From positions 1 to 64,000 of the forward strand of contig NZ_SWBP01000004.1 of the NCBI RefSeq assembly GCF_005116455.1: DNA of 64,000 bases. Direction: 5' to 3'. This DNA is from Pedobacter cryophilus. Its GTDB lineage: Bacteria; Bacteroidota; Bacteroidia; Sphingobacteriales; Sphingobacteriaceae. The notes beneath the pieces were generated by a model. That model saw only the letters and a list, made by a program, of their open reading frames with translations. It searched no databases and was not told where the DNA came from. The position numbers and the translations under genes were made by a program. Positions 17,084 through 26,305 of the stretch are shown piece by piece. Every line of letters begins with the position of its first letter. Position 1 is the first letter of the stretch.

Positions 17084-17605
17084 TTAAAATTTAATAAATC
17101 TATCCATTTGTTGGTGGGTAAATTGGATGGTGTCTTCTTTAAATAAGTCGCCGTTTTCATCTAATTCTGTATGGATAGCTGGGATATGAATTTTTAAAGG
17201 CAACACATGTAAATTAATATAATTGCAAACGCCGGTAAAATGCTCTATTCCTCTAACGTTGCCATACTTTCCGGTGGCTAATCCTACTAAAGCCGCTTTT
17301 TTATCAAAGAAAGAATCGGGAAATTTACAAGCATCTATAAATAATTTTAAAATACCGGGAAAACTGCCATTATATTCGGGTATAATAAATAAGAATTTTT
17401 GCGCTGCGGTAACTTGGTCTTGTATTTTTTGAAATTCGGGACTTCTTTTGCCGTATAAGTCACTATGAATTAAAGTTTCGGGCAAATCTGTGAGGGCTAA
17501 AATATTGCTTTCTAAGCCTTTTTCTGCTAAAGTTTTTTGATAATATTTTGCTAGTTTATACGTATTGCTGTTTGGTCTATTGGTGCCAGATATAATTAAT
17601 GTCAT
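17084..17605 (-). CDS. NADPH-dependent FMN reductase
   Basis: With the start at 17605 the protein has 173 residues and begins 'MTLIISGTNRPNSNTYKLAK', the flavodoxin-like FMN-binding start of the family; an ATG at 17710 would add 35 residues with no relation to it. Further motifs are 'FIIPEYNGSFPGILKLFIDA' and 'ALVGLATGKYGNVRG'. Enzymes of this family (SsuE/ChrR/AzoR-like) reduce FMN or quinones and other acceptors with NAD(P)H. The gene is divergent from parA, and a shared promoter region of about 170 bases lies between them. Confidence 0.85.
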   Translation of the reverse strand: MTLIISGTNRPNSNTYKLAKYYQKTLAEKGLESNILALTDLPETLIHSDLYGKRSPEFQKIQDQVTAAQKFLFIIPEYNGSFPGILKLFIDACKFPDSFFDKKAALVGLATGKYGNVRGIEHFTGVCNYINLHVLPLKIHIPAIHTELDENGDLFKEDTIQFTHQQMDRFIKF

Positions 17606-17655
17606 GTATGCGTTTTGTTTATAAATTGGTTTAACGTGTGGAAAGAGATATTGTT

Positions 17656-17663
17656 TAAATTTG
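17656..17663 (+). promoter_or_regulatory. -7 promoter element for parA
   Basis: TAAATTTG matches TAnnTTTG exactly, about 110 bases before the parA start. It is followed by TATCTTGC, which could be a second weak element. Confidence 0.4.
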
Positions 17664-17773
17664 TATCTTGCCGACTTGTGAAAAAGCGCTAAAACTTGTC
17701 TAAAGTACAAAAAATAGCATATTTAAGCTTAAAAATCACACAATATACAAGCTTCAAAAAAGGAAATGATTAG

Positions 17774-18577
17774 ATGAGTAAAATCATAGCAATTGCCAAT
17801 CAGAAAGGAGGAGTAGGTAAAACTACTACTTCTATAAATTTAGCTGCCAGTTTAGCCGTATTAGAGTTTAAAACTTTAATTGTTGATGCTGATCCGCAAG
17901 CAAACTCCACTTCTGGAATTGGTTTTGATCCACGAACTATTAAAACCAGCATTTACGAGTGTATTATTAATGATGTAGATCCCAGAGATGCGATTCAGAA
18001 AACAGATACGCCTCACCTAGATTTATTGCCGGCACATATAGATTTAGTGGGTGCAGAAATTGAAATGATTAACCTGCACAACCGCGAATTTAAAATGAAA
18101 GCGGTTTTAGAAAAGGTAAGGAATGATTATGATTTTATTATCATTGATTGTTCACCTTCGCTAGGTTTAATCACAATTAACGCTTTAACAGCAGCTGATA
18201 CGGTGATTATTCCGGTACAATGCGAGTATTTTGCCTTAGAAGGTTTGGGTAAATTGCTTAATACCATTAAAATTGTTCAAAACAGGTTAAACCCCGAGCT
18301 GCAAATAGAAGGTATTTTATTAACCATGTATGATGTGCGTTTACGTTTATCTAACCAAGTGGTAGAAGAAGTTCGTTCGCATTTTGAAGATTTGGTTTTT
18401 AACACCATTATAGCTAGAAATACGCGTTTAAGCGAGGCTCCAAGTTTTGGAATATCGGTAATTATGCATGATGCCAATTCTAAAGGAGCAATTAATTATT
18501 TGAATTTAGCCAGAGAGATTATCAATAATAACGGTTTATCTAAAGAAAATCCTGTAGATAAAACAGAGGTGGTGTAA
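17774..18577 (+). CDS. parA: chromosome partitioning ATPase ParA (Soj)
   Basis: 267 residues with the deviant Walker A motif 'KGGVGKTT' (11-18), 'IVDADPQANST' and Walker B 'FIIIDCSPSLG'. It lacks an N-terminal DNA-binding domain, as chromosomal Soj-type proteins do. ParA binds DNA non-specifically in the ATP form and moves ParB-parS complexes, so it acts in origin segregation. The next gene, parB, begins 4 bases after the stop. Finding both with dapB and lepB downstream is a common Bacteroidota chromosomal arrangement rather than a plasmid one. No parS site was recognised in this region. Confidence 0.96.
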   Translation: MSKIIAIANQKGGVGKTTTSINLAASLAVLEFKTLIVDADPQANSTSGIGFDPRTIKTSIYECIINDVDPRDAIQKTDTPHLDLLPAHIDLVGAEIEMINLHNREFKMKAVLEKVRNDYDFIIIDCSPSLGLITINALTAADTVIIPVQCEYFALEGLGKLLNTIKIVQNRLNPELQIEGILLTMYDVRLRLSNQVVEEVRSHFEDLVFNTIIARNTRLSEAPSFGISVIMHDANSKGAINYLNLAREIINNNGLSKENPVDKTEVV

Positions 18578-18581
18578 GAAG

Positions 18582-19508
18582 ATGAGTAAAGAAAGAAAAT
18601 TTGGATTAGGAAGAGGTTTAGACGCCTTATTAAATGATTCTTCGGAAGTAAACAGAGGAGGAGGGATAGAGCGAAATAATCGTAGTTCTATTACTGATAA
18701 TCCTTCCGCAGCTTTTGGCTCAACCAGTCATATCAGAATTAATCAGATAGAGGTAAACCCTTTTCAACCAAGGTTTGAGTTTGATGAAGACGCTTTAAGA
18801 GAGTTATCATCATCTATCAAATTGCAAGGTTTAATACAGCCTATTACCGTGAGGCAAATGGGGCATAACAGCTACCAGTTAATATCTGGTGAGCGTAGGT
18901 TAAGAGCTTCTAAAATGGCCGGAATGGTAGAAATTCCTGCTTATATACGCACTGCTGATGATCAGCAAATGCTAGAAATGGCATTGATAGAGAATATTCA
19001 AAGAGAAAATTTAAACGCTATTGAAGTGGCTTTAAGTTTTCAAAGAATGATTGATGAATGTGCTATAAATCAGGAAGAATTGGGGGATCGCGTTTCTAAA
19101 AACAGGTCTACAGTTACTAATTATTTACGTTTATTAAAATTGCCACCAACTATTCAGGCTTCCATCAGAGATAATAAAATATCTATGGGTCATGCCCGAG
19201 CATTAATTAACGTTGCCGATACTGCCACTCAACTATTTATTTATCAAGAGATTTTAGATAAAGATCTTTCGGTAAGAAAAGTAGAAGATATGGTGAGGTC
19301 TATGAAACAAACTGGTTTACAACCTGCTGCCAAAGAAAAGAAAACCGAAGTTATTTCGTTTCAATATCAAAAAATTCAGGATGATCTTTCGTCTAAATTT
19401 GCAACTAGAATTAAAATGAAAGTACAAGATGGTGGAAAAGGAAGCATAGAAATTCCTTTTTTATCTGATGACGATTTAACCCGCATCTTAGAATTGCTAG
19501 ACTGGTAA
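18582..19508 (+). CDS. parB: chromosome partitioning protein ParB (Spo0J)
   Basis: 308 residues starting 'MSKERKFGLGRGLDALL', the ParA-interacting N-terminal motif of chromosomal ParB. The CTPase domain carries 'NPFQPRFEFDEDALRELSSS' and 'LISGERRLRASKMAG', followed by 'ENIQRENLNAIEVA' and the helix-turn-helix 'NQEELGDRVSKNRSTVTNYL', then a C-terminal dimerisation region. ParB binds parS, loads as a clamp using CTP and recruits ParA and SMC. The stop overlaps the start of the following gene by one base (TAATG). Confidence 0.96.
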   Translation: MSKERKFGLGRGLDALLNDSSEVNRGGGIERNNRSSITDNPSAAFGSTSHIRINQIEVNPFQPRFEFDEDALRELSSSIKLQGLIQPITVRQMGHNSYQLISGERRLRASKMAGMVEIPAYIRTADDQQMLEMALIENIQRENLNAIEVALSFQRMIDECAINQEELGDRVSKNRSTVTNYLRLLKLPPTIQASIRDNKISMGHARALINVADTATQLFIYQEILDKDLSVRKVEDMVRSMKQTGLQPAAKEKKTEVISFQYQKIQDDLSSKFATRIKMKVQDGGKGSIEIPFLSDDDLTRILELLDW

Positions 19509-20140
19509 TGCTTAAATACTGTTTTTTATTTTTATTCCTTTTTAGTGTTTTGCGGTTAAACGCTCAGCAGCAAGATTCTGTTGTTAAAAAAGACACCTCT
19601 GGAATAAGCATTAAAAAAGTAAGTCAAGAAGTATTCTCTTTATTTAAAGATTCTACCAAGCTACAACCCCCAAGAAAAGCCGTTTTAAGATCGGCCATTA
19701 TACCAGGTTGGGGACAAGCCCGAAACGGAAAATGGTGGAAAGTACCCTTAGTTTATGGTGGTTTTGTAGGTTTGGGGATTGTGTACAACTTTAATAACCA
19801 ACTTTTTAAAAAGTTTTTAGAAGAAAGTCAGTTTAGAAAAGCCAACCCCGGTACAGATCCAGCAACAGTGTTTTTATATCCCGAGTATAGAGGAATTTCT
19901 GCCGAACAAATTTACAGCGCCAAAGATTTTTACCGTAGAAACCGCGACCTTACTTTGTACAGTTCTATATTGTTTTACGGCGTTCAAATGATAGACGCCT
20001 ACATTGATGCCCGCTTAGCTACCTTTGATGTAAGCGATGATTTATCGATAAAAATAAAACCTTCAATTTACATACCTTCGTATTCGTCTGTGGGTTACCC
20101 AAGTCCGGTGCCCATGTTAACTTTAAATATAAAATTATGA
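19508..20140 (+). CDS. DUF5683 family protein, probable envelope protein
   Basis: 210 residues with a signal peptide (1-20, ending 'LRLNAQQQ'). The conserved block 'PPRKAVLRSAIIPGWGQARNGKWWKVPLVYGG' region (about 54-86) with its PGWGQ motif is diagnostic of DUF5683, a family common in Bacteroidota next to parB and dapB. Two hydrophobic stretches (about 80-95 and 150-162) could be membrane spans. The function is unknown. It overlaps parB by one base and dapB by four, so it is translationally coupled to both. Confidence 0.85.
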   Translation: MLKYCFLFLFLFSVLRLNAQQQDSVVKKDTSGISIKKVSQEVFSLFKDSTKLQPPRKAVLRSAIIPGWGQARNGKWWKVPLVYGGFVGLGIVYNFNNQLFKKFLEESQFRKANPGTDPATVFLYPEYRGISAEQIYSAKDFYRRNRDLTLYSSILFYGVQMIDAYIDARLATFDVSDDLSIKIKPSIYIPSYSSVGYPSPVPMLTLNIKL

Positions 20141-20883
20141 AGATTGCCCTAATAGGTTATGGTAAAATGGGTAAAATGATTGAGTCTATTGCTTTAGATA
20201 GAGGGCATGAAATTGTTTTAACCATAGATCAAAACAATGCGCAAGATCTAAATTCAGAAAACATAAGCAAAGCCGATGTGGCTATAGAGTTTAGTACGCC
20301 TAACTCTGTTTTACAAAATATTTCGGCTTGTATTCAAGCAAAAACACCTTTAATTGTAGGCACAACAGGTTGGTATGGTCATTTACAAAAAGTAAAAGAC
20401 GAATGTTTGGCGGGGAATTCTTCCGTTATGTATGGCTCTAACTTTAGCGTTGGGGTAAATATATTTTTCCAAATTAACCAGCTAGTAGCTAAAATGATGG
20501 ATAAATTTTCAGACCAATACGATGTAGGAATGGAAGAAATTCATCATATTCACAAATTAGATTCGCCAAGTGGCACAGCCATCACCATTGCCGAAGATAT
20601 AATTGAAGAGTTCCATCAAAAGAAAGAATGGGTTGATGTAAAGGCTAATGAAGAAGCTGTAACAGTTCATCCACCTCAACATCTAATTATAGAATCTTAC
20701 CGAGAAGGAGAAGTTCCTGGTACACACGCTGTGATTTATGATTCTGATGTAGATAGAATAGAATTAAAACACGTTGCCCACGGCAGACAAGGTTTTGCCT
20801 TAGGTGCTGTGTTGGCCGCCGAATGGATAAAGGGTAAAAATGGTTTTTACTCAGTAAAAGATATGTACGATTTTAAAGCCTAA
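20137..20883 (+). CDS. dapB: 4-hydroxy-tetrahydrodipicolinate reductase
   Basis: 248 residues with the nucleotide-binding start 'IALIGYGKMGKMIE', 'IVGTTGWYG', and the family signature 'EIHHIHKLDSPSGTA' with the catalytic His and Lys. The enzyme reduces the cyclic product of DapA with NAD(P)H in the diaminopimelate/lysine pathway, which feeds peptidoglycan. The N-terminal loop is short and the protein slightly shorter than the E. coli enzyme (273), as usual in Bacteroidota. It lies four bases inside the DUF5683 gene end and 10 bases before lepB. Confidence 0.95.
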   Translation: MKIALIGYGKMGKMIESIALDRGHEIVLTIDQNNAQDLNSENISKADVAIEFSTPNSVLQNISACIQAKTPLIVGTTGWYGHLQKVKDECLAGNSSVMYGSNFSVGVNIFFQINQLVAKMMDKFSDQYDVGMEEIHHIHKLDSPSGTAITIAEDIIEEFHQKKEWVDVKANEEAVTVHPPQHLIIESYREGEVPGTHAVIYDSDVDRIELKHVAHGRQGFALGAVLAAEWIKGKNGFYSVKDMYDFKA

Positions 20884-20893
20884 AGCAATAAAA

Positions 20894-21994
20894 ATGAATT
20901 GGAAATTCTGGAAGAAAAAACAAGAACAAAAAAAGAAAAAAAGTGCAAGTAGAGAATGGTTAGACGCCATTGTTTTTGCAGTAATTGCCGCAACCATAAT
21001 CAGAGGCTTATTTATTGAAGCTTATACCATACCCACTGGTTCTATGGAAAGATCTTTGCTAATAGGCGATTTTCTATTTGTAAGTAAAGTGAATTATGGG
21101 GCTCGTACACCAATTACTCCGGTTGCTTTCCCTTTTGCGCACCACACTATGCCAATTTTAAACACCAAAGCGTATTGGGATGGCATTAAATTACCTTACT
21201 ACCGTTTGCCCAGTTTAAGCGAAATTAAAAGAAATGATGTGGTAGTTTTTAACTATCCAATGGATGCGGATGCACCTTTAAGTCGCCCAATAGATAAGCG
21301 AGAGAATTATATCAAAAGATGTTTAGGCATTGCCGGTGATACGCTTAAAATTGTAGACGGAATGGTTTACATCAACGGAAAACCAGCTGATTTACCAGAA
21401 ATGAGCCAGACGCAATATTACGTAAAAACAGATGGCTCTGATTTTAATCCAAAAGCATTAGAAGATATCAACGCTGATGTAGAACGTGTAAATACAGATG
21501 AATATGTAATTACCATGCCTAAAGCCGAAATTGAAAAAATCAAACTATTTTCTAACGTAAAAGCGGTATCTCCAATTATTGATGAGCAAGCTTCTTACCA
21601 CCAAGAAGTTTTTCCAAATGACGCTCGTTTACAATGGAATCAAGATAATTTTGGTTCAATTATTATTCCTAAAACTGGTTGGAATGTGAAATTAGACAGC
21701 CTTTCTTTACCTGTTTATCGCAGAGCAATTGAGGTTTACGAAGGCAATAAATTAGAAATTAAAGGAAGCGAAATTTTTATTAACGGTAAAAAAGCAGATT
21801 CTTACACTTTCAAAATGAATTACTATTGGATGATGGGCGATAACCGTCATAACTCTGCCGATTCACGCTATTGGGGTTTTGTGCCCGAAGATCACATTGT
21901 AGGAAAAGCTTTATTTGTTTGGATGAGCTGGGATGATAATGCTTCCTTTTTCAATAAAATTAGATGGAGCAGATTGTTAATGGGTATTCATTAA
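20894..21994 (+). CDS. lepB: signal peptidase I
   Basis: 366 residues. After a strongly basic N-terminus there is a membrane anchor (about 23-40) and the catalytic motif 'IPTGSMERSL' with Ser50; the general base Lys141 lies in 'NYIKRCLGIAGD'; the late motif 'MGDNRHNSADSRYWGFVP' is complete. The enzyme removes Sec signal peptides at the outer face of the inner membrane. The protein is much longer than minimal forms because of an insertion of about 110 residues between the Lys and the last box, usual for Bacteroidota. It ends the parA-lepB gene run and is followed by a terminator. Confidence 0.95.
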   Translation: MNWKFWKKKQEQKKKKSASREWLDAIVFAVIAATIIRGLFIEAYTIPTGSMERSLLIGDFLFVSKVNYGARTPITPVAFPFAHHTMPILNTKAYWDGIKLPYYRLPSLSEIKRNDVVVFNYPMDADAPLSRPIDKRENYIKRCLGIAGDTLKIVDGMVYINGKPADLPEMSQTQYYVKTDGSDFNPKALEDINADVERVNTDEYVITMPKAEIEKIKLFSNVKAVSPIIDEQASYHQEVFPNDARLQWNQDNFGSIIIPKTGWNVKLDSLSLPVYRRAIEVYEGNKLEIKGSEIFINGKKADSYTFKMNYYWMMGDNRHNSADSRYWGFVPEDHIVGKALFVWMSWDDNASFFNKIRWSRLLMGIH

Positions 21995-22014
21995 AATTCA
22001 AAATATAATAAGAG

Positions 22015-22053
22015 AGGATGTTCAGATACAGATATGGACATCCTTTTTTTTTA
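22015..22053 (+). terminator. intrinsic terminator after lepB
   Basis: AGGATGTTC pairs with GGACATCCT around a 15-base loop and is followed by eight T. Confidence 0.8.
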
Positions 22054-22093
22054 AATTATTTTTTGAAAAGCAATGTTTGTGCTACTATCTAAA

Positions 22094-22175
22094 CTTGTTC
22101 CCGCTTTCCGCTCATACGCCACAGGCATTATTCACAGGCCGGTAAAGGTTTAAGAACTCAGGCTTTTGCAATAAA
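22094..22175 (+). repeat. dispersed intergenic repeat, family 2, copy E
   Basis: It shares the box GCTTTCCGCTCATAC, then CACAGGC, GGCC and the end AACTCAGGC..TTTGCAATAAA with the copy at 52330. The middle is more degenerate than in that copy. It lies just after the lepB terminator and in the same sense as lepB. Confidence 0.65.
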
Positions 22176-22179
22176 CCAC

Positions 22180-22239
22180 TACTTATAACCTCTAACTTAA
22201 AACTTATAACCCACAACTTATAACCTAAAACTTACAACT
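22180..22239. repeat. degenerate tandem repeat of AACTTATAACC
   Basis: Four to five imperfect copies of AACTTATAACC with short spacers (CTCT, CACA, TAAA). It is almost free of G on the plus strand and abuts the end of the convergent dehydrogenase gene. Confidence 0.6.
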
Positions 22240-22241
22240 TA

Positions 22242-23327
22242 TCACTTTAAACTCTGCAACCCCAACTTCCCCGCCACCTCGTTCAAATCATTAACTACCG
22301 CATCAATTAGCGGAATTCCATTAATTTTCCGGTCTTTTTCCGCTTCTAGTTCAGGTTCTCCGGGTATAATTACTTTTTGGTTTTCATCAATTGGTTTGGC
22401 ATTTTTAAAACGCTCAATCCAGTTGTCCATATTAGATTTAAAATCCTCAATCGGTCTAAAACCATCTACTCTCATAGCCCCTAAAAAATGACCTAAACCT
22501 TCGCCAGGTTGGTTAGGCAATGGATCCATAAAAGCCACAAATGGTGGTGCCCATGGTCCGTAACTTGCTCCAGATAACACTGCCGAAAGAATATCAACGG
22601 TTGCACTTAATCCAAAACCTTTATGGCTGCCATGTTCTCTATCAGAACCTAAAGGCAAAAGCGATCCTCCATTTTTTAAATCAGCAGGGTGTAAAGCGGC
22701 ATTTCCATCTTTATCCTGAATCCAGCCTTCAGGTACGTTTTTTCCTTGTCTTTGTGCAATTTCTAATTTGCCATTGGCCGCAGTAGAAGTCGCCATATCT
22801 ACAATTACAGGTGGGAATTTTCCAGCCGGAAAAGCATAGCAAATAGGATTAGTACCCAACATTCTCTCCGAAGAAAAAGTTGGTGCAACTAACGGACTAG
22901 CATTGGTTAAAGCATAGCCAATCATATCTTTTTCTACCGCCATTAAAGCGTGGTAACCTGCAATTCCAAAATGGTTAGAGTTTTTAACTGCCACCCATCC
23001 CGAGCCATATTTTTCTGCTTTTTCAATGGCAACTTTCATGGCAAAAGGAGCAACTACTAATCCTAAACCTGCATCTCCATCTACAGTTGCAGTGGTAGCT
23101 GTTTCATGTACAATTCTAATATTTGGCGTAGGATTTATTCTTTTCTTTTCCCATAGTCTTACATAACCAGTTAAACGGGCAACGCCATGAGAGTCTATAC
23201 CACGTAAATCTGCTTTAATCAAAACATCGGCAGCTAGTTGAGCATGTTCATCAGAACAGCCCATTTTTTTAAATACGTTTTCAGTAAAATTTCTAAGAGT
23301 ATCTTCAGAAAAGGTGATAAATTCCAT
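22242..23327 (-). CDS. Ldh-family (malate/L-lactate dehydrogenase type 2) NAD(P)H oxidoreductase
   Basis: 361 residues. Signatures of the YlbC/MDH2 family are 'DLRGIDSHGVARL' (catalytic His), 'VDGDAGLGL', 'VKNSNHFGIAGYHALMA', 'GTNPICYAFPA' and 'SHKGFGLSATVDILS'. These enzymes are unrelated to classical lactate dehydrogenase and reduce or oxidise 2-oxo/2-hydroxy acids such as malate, ureidoglycolate, sulfolactate or delta-1-piperideine-2-carboxylate. The substrate cannot be chosen from sequence. The start overlaps the stop of bshC by one base, so it is translated with it; a role linked to bacillithiol (which contains malate) is conceivable but unproven. Confidence 0.88.
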   Translation of the reverse strand: MEFITFSEDTLRNFTENVFKKMGCSDEHAQLAADVLIKADLRGIDSHGVARLTGYVRLWEKKRINPTPNIRIVHETATTATVDGDAGLGLVVAPFAMKVAIEKAEKYGSGWVAVKNSNHFGIAGYHALMAVEKDMIGYALTNASPLVAPTFSSERMLGTNPICYAFPAGKFPPVIVDMATSTAANGKLEIAQRQGKNVPEGWIQDKDGNAALHPADLKNGGSLLPLGSDREHGSHKGFGLSATVDILSAVLSGASYGPWAPPFVAFMDPLPNQPGEGLGHFLGAMRVDGFRPIEDFKSNMDNWIERFKNAKPIDENQKVIIPGEPELEAEKDRKINGIPLIDAVVNDLNEVAGKLGLQSLK

Positions 23328-24913
23328 TAGTATAAAATTGTAAATTGAAAAGCCAGCGGATCAAAGTTTTTAATCAATTCGGCAATAAAATTATCTCCAT
23401 ATTTTACATAAAATAAAGCGAAGTTTTCTTTTCTTTCTTGTAAACCACCGCCTGGAAAAAGCTGTTGCTTAACTTTGTCAATGTCTGAAATCGCTTCAGA
23501 AAAGTTTCTTTTTTCGGCTCGCATGAGCTTTTTTTCTAAACTGTCTATTGCCTTTTTTAACCTAATTTCTACCGCTTCTGTACTAGATTTTAAGGTAGGA
23601 TCTATTTTACTGGCTCTATCTTTTAGTTGAGTAAATATCTCTGAAAGTTGTTCCCATTCATTTTGAAGACTTAATTCATGAGTAGAATTTAGCTTTACGT
23701 AAGCTTTCTTTAAGCTTTCTGTTCCCTCAAAAATATCGTTAAAAGTAAGTTTCAATTTTTGAAGTTTATTAGCGACTTTTTCATCCGCCAACATCGCCGA
23801 ATTTCTAAGAATCAACAAAGGAAAATCTATATTATAAAAGTCGAAATTAGATTTCAATTGTAACCAATAGGCTAATTCGCCACCACCACCAACGTAAGCT
23901 AAATTGGGTAAAATAACTTCTTGGTATAAAGGTCGCATTACCACATTCGGACTAAATCTTTCGGGTTGTAGCTTTATCTCTTCTTTTAATTCCTGCTCTG
24001 AAAACGAGATTTCGGTATTCAGAATTTGGTACTTTTCTCCTTCAAAAACAATGCGTTCTCTTAAATCATCAGTCAAATAAAAGAAGTTAATTTCTCTTGG
24101 ATTTACTTGCGCATGAATATCAATAGCGGTTAATTCATTGCTTTTGGAGGTGATATTTTTAAAGCTGTTTTGTTGAATAATATCTTTTTCGATAATACCT
24201 GCAAACTGATTTTTTAGTTTAGCATCATCAGCATCAATAATCACTAAACCATATTCGCCAAAAAGCTCATTCACTAAAAATCTGGTGGCGTTGGCTAGCG
24301 TATTAAAATCGGCGTAAGCCTTAGAAACTATGGAAGCCAGCTTTTCTGCATTTTGAGAAATACCTAAAACACCCTTATATTCATTTAAAGCTTGAGTAAT
24401 GGTTTTTGTGTTTAACCTTCCAGTAGCACCTAGGGCATCTAATTTCCAACTTATTTTTTTCCCACCTACATAAGTGTGATTAATTTCTTCAAAATCATGG
24501 TCTTCTGTCGCCATCCAATAAACTGGCACAAAATTTTGCTCAGGAAATTCTTTTTTGAGTTGTTTCGCCAGATTAATGGCTGTCACTATTTTGAAAATAA
24601 AGTATAACGGACCTGTAAAAATATTAAGCTGATGCCCGGTAGTGATGGTGAAAGTTTGTTCAGCCTGAAGTGCAGAAATATTCGATTTTAAAATTTCTGG
24701 CTGATGGGATATGTTTTGATATTGTTGATTTAAAACTTCAAACAATTCAGCTCTGTTTCCTTCAAATTTTCTTTCTGCAATAATTTTTTTAAAGCTTTCA
24801 AGATCAGGAAATTGATTCACAAAAGGCTTGATAGATTCCTCTTGATTTAGATAGCGGATAACTGTTGAAGAGAAACATCGGGTTTCGTCGTAATCAATGT
24901 ATTTTACTTTCAT
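23327..24913 (-). CDS. bshC: bacillithiol biosynthesis cysteine-adding enzyme BshC
   Basis: With the start at 24913 the protein has 528 residues and begins 'MKVKYIDYDETRCFSS'; a start at 24961 would add 16 residues and is less usual. Family features are 'ITTGHQLNIFTGPLYFIFK' (Rossmann-like site), 'VPVYWMATEDHDFEEINH' and 'NVVMRPLYQEVILPNLAYV', followed by a coiled coil (about 425-485). BshC joins cysteine to glucosaminyl-malate to form bacillithiol, the main low-molecular thiol in several Bacteroidota. The thiol buffers metals and arsenic, which suits the arsenic locus elsewhere in the window. It lies 48 bases after rimO and overlaps the dehydrogenase start. Confidence 0.92.
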   Translation of the reverse strand: MKVKYIDYDETRCFSSTVIRYLNQEESIKPFVNQFPDLESFKKIIAERKFEGNRAELFEVLNQQYQNISHQPEILKSNISALQAEQTFTITTGHQLNIFTGPLYFIFKIVTAINLAKQLKKEFPEQNFVPVYWMATEDHDFEEINHTYVGGKKISWKLDALGATGRLNTKTITQALNEYKGVLGISQNAEKLASIVSKAYADFNTLANATRFLVNELFGEYGLVIIDADDAKLKNQFAGIIEKDIIQQNSFKNITSKSNELTAIDIHAQVNPREINFFYLTDDLRERIVFEGEKYQILNTEISFSEQELKEEIKLQPERFSPNVVMRPLYQEVILPNLAYVGGGGELAYWLQLKSNFDFYNIDFPLLILRNSAMLADEKVANKLQKLKLTFNDIFEGTESLKKAYVKLNSTHELSLQNEWEQLSEIFTQLKDRASKIDPTLKSSTEAVEIRLKKAIDSLEKKLMRAEKRNFSEAISDIDKVKQQLFPGGGLQERKENFALFYVKYGDNFIAELIKNFDPLAFQFTILY

Positions 24914-24961
24914 TAGCTCACTAAAATAGAGGAAATTCATCATTTCCTCTATTTCTATCAA

Positions 24962-26296
24962 TTATTTGACAATTGTACCATAAAGGTCAAAATCTTCTGC
25001 TCTGTTGATGGCTACATTTACAAAACTGCCCGGTGTGGCGTAATTGTCTTTAGCTTCAATTAATACTTCATTATCTACCTCAGGAGAATCAAATTCTGTA
25101 CGGCCAATAAAATATTCGCCTTCTTTTTTGTCAATTAAAACCTTGTAGGTTTTACCCACTTTTTGTTGGTTTAAATCAAAAGAAATTCCTTGTTGAATTT
25201 CCATAATATCTTCTACACGTTGCTCTTTTACTTCTTGTGGTACATCGTCAACTAAATCATGAGCATGAGTTTTTTCTTCGTGAGAATAGGTAAAGCAACC
25301 TAATCTGTCAAATCGGGTTTCTTCTACCCAATTTTTCATTTCTTCAACGTCACGCTCAGTTTCTCCGGGATAACCGCAAATTAAGGTCGTCCGCATGGCT
25401 ATATTTGGAACTTTATCTCTTATTTTATTGACTAAATCAATGGTTTTTTGTTTGGTAGTTCCTCTACGCATAGATTTCAACATCGTATCTGTAATATGTT
25501 GTAAAGGCATATCCAAGTAATTGCAAATGTTAGAACGTTCGTTCATTACATCCAAAATATCCATCGGGAAACCAGTAGGGTAGGCGTATTGTAACCTAAT
25601 CCATTCAATTCCGTCAACATCAGAAAGATGGCGCATTAAATCTGCTAGTTTTCTTTCGTTATAAAGATCTAAACCGTAATAGGTTAAATCTTGAGCTATC
25701 AGAATTAATTCTTTAGTCCCGTTTTTAGCTAAGTTTTTTGCGTTTTTAACCAGTTCTTCTATAGGTGTCGAAAGGTGTTTACCTCTCATTAAAGGAATGG
25801 CACAAAATGAACAAGGGCGATTGCAACCTTCTGCAATCTTAAAATAAGCAAAGTGAGATGGCGTAGTTAATAACCTTTCGCCTAATAATTCGTGTTTATA
25901 ATCTGCACCAATAGAATTTAATAAATTTTGAAGATCATTGGTTCCAAACCATGAATCTACATTTTTAATTTCTGCTTCTAATTCTGGCTTATATCTTTCA
26001 GAAAGACAACCCGTAACCACTACTTTCCCTACTTTTCCTTCTGCTTTTAAATCACTAAACTGCAAAATGGTATCAATAGATTCTTGCTTTGCATTATCAA
26101 TAAAGCCACAAGTATTAATGACAACAATATCGTTTTCACGAATATCATTAGCTTCATGCACCACATTAATTTGATTTCCCTTTAACTGCCCCATCAATAT
26201 CTCTGAATCGTAGGTGTTTTTAGAGCATCCTAGGGTAATTACATTTACTCTGGGTTGTACTAAACTAGTAGATTTTTTTCTTTCCTTAACTTTCAT
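24962..26296 (-). CDS. rimO: ribosomal protein uS12 methylthiotransferase RimO
   Basis: 444 residues. The N-terminal MTTase domain holds the auxiliary cluster Cys24, Cys63 and Cys97; the radical SAM motif is Cys158-x3-Cys162-x2-Cys165 ('CNRPCSFC'); a TRAM domain ends the protein. The substitutions 'TLGCSKNTYDSE' and 'PLMRGK' favour RimO over the tRNA enzyme MiaB. It adds a methylthio group to a conserved Asp of ribosomal protein S12. The gene follows rpmB-rpmG-DUF4295-ftsY, an order common in Bacteroidota, here interrupted by a toxin-antitoxin pair. Confidence 0.95.
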   Translation of the reverse strand: MKVKERKKSTSLVQPRVNVITLGCSKNTYDSEILMGQLKGNQINVVHEANDIRENDIVVINTCGFIDNAKQESIDTILQFSDLKAEGKVGKVVVTGCLSERYKPELEAEIKNVDSWFGTNDLQNLLNSIGADYKHELLGERLLTTPSHFAYFKIAEGCNRPCSFCAIPLMRGKHLSTPIEELVKNAKNLAKNGTKELILIAQDLTYYGLDLYNERKLADLMRHLSDVDGIEWIRLQYAYPTGFPMDILDVMNERSNICNYLDMPLQHITDTMLKSMRRGTTKQKTIDLVNKIRDKVPNIAMRTTLICGYPGETERDVEEMKNWVEETRFDRLGCFTYSHEEKTHAHDLVDDVPQEVKEQRVEDIMEIQQGISFDLNQQKVGKTYKVLIDKKEGEYFIGRTEFDSPEVDNEVLIEAKDNYATPGSFVNVAINRAEDFDLYGTIVK

Positions 26297-26305
26297 GTAT
26301 CTTTT

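Noticed and set aside
17084-17710. Longer start at 17710 for the FMN reductase
   Set aside because: The extra 35 residues are unrelated to the family and run into the parA promoter region.
22242-23327. Calling the Ldh-family gene malate or lactate dehydrogenase outright
   Set aside because: The family covers many 2-oxo acid substrates and no residue pattern here settles the choice.
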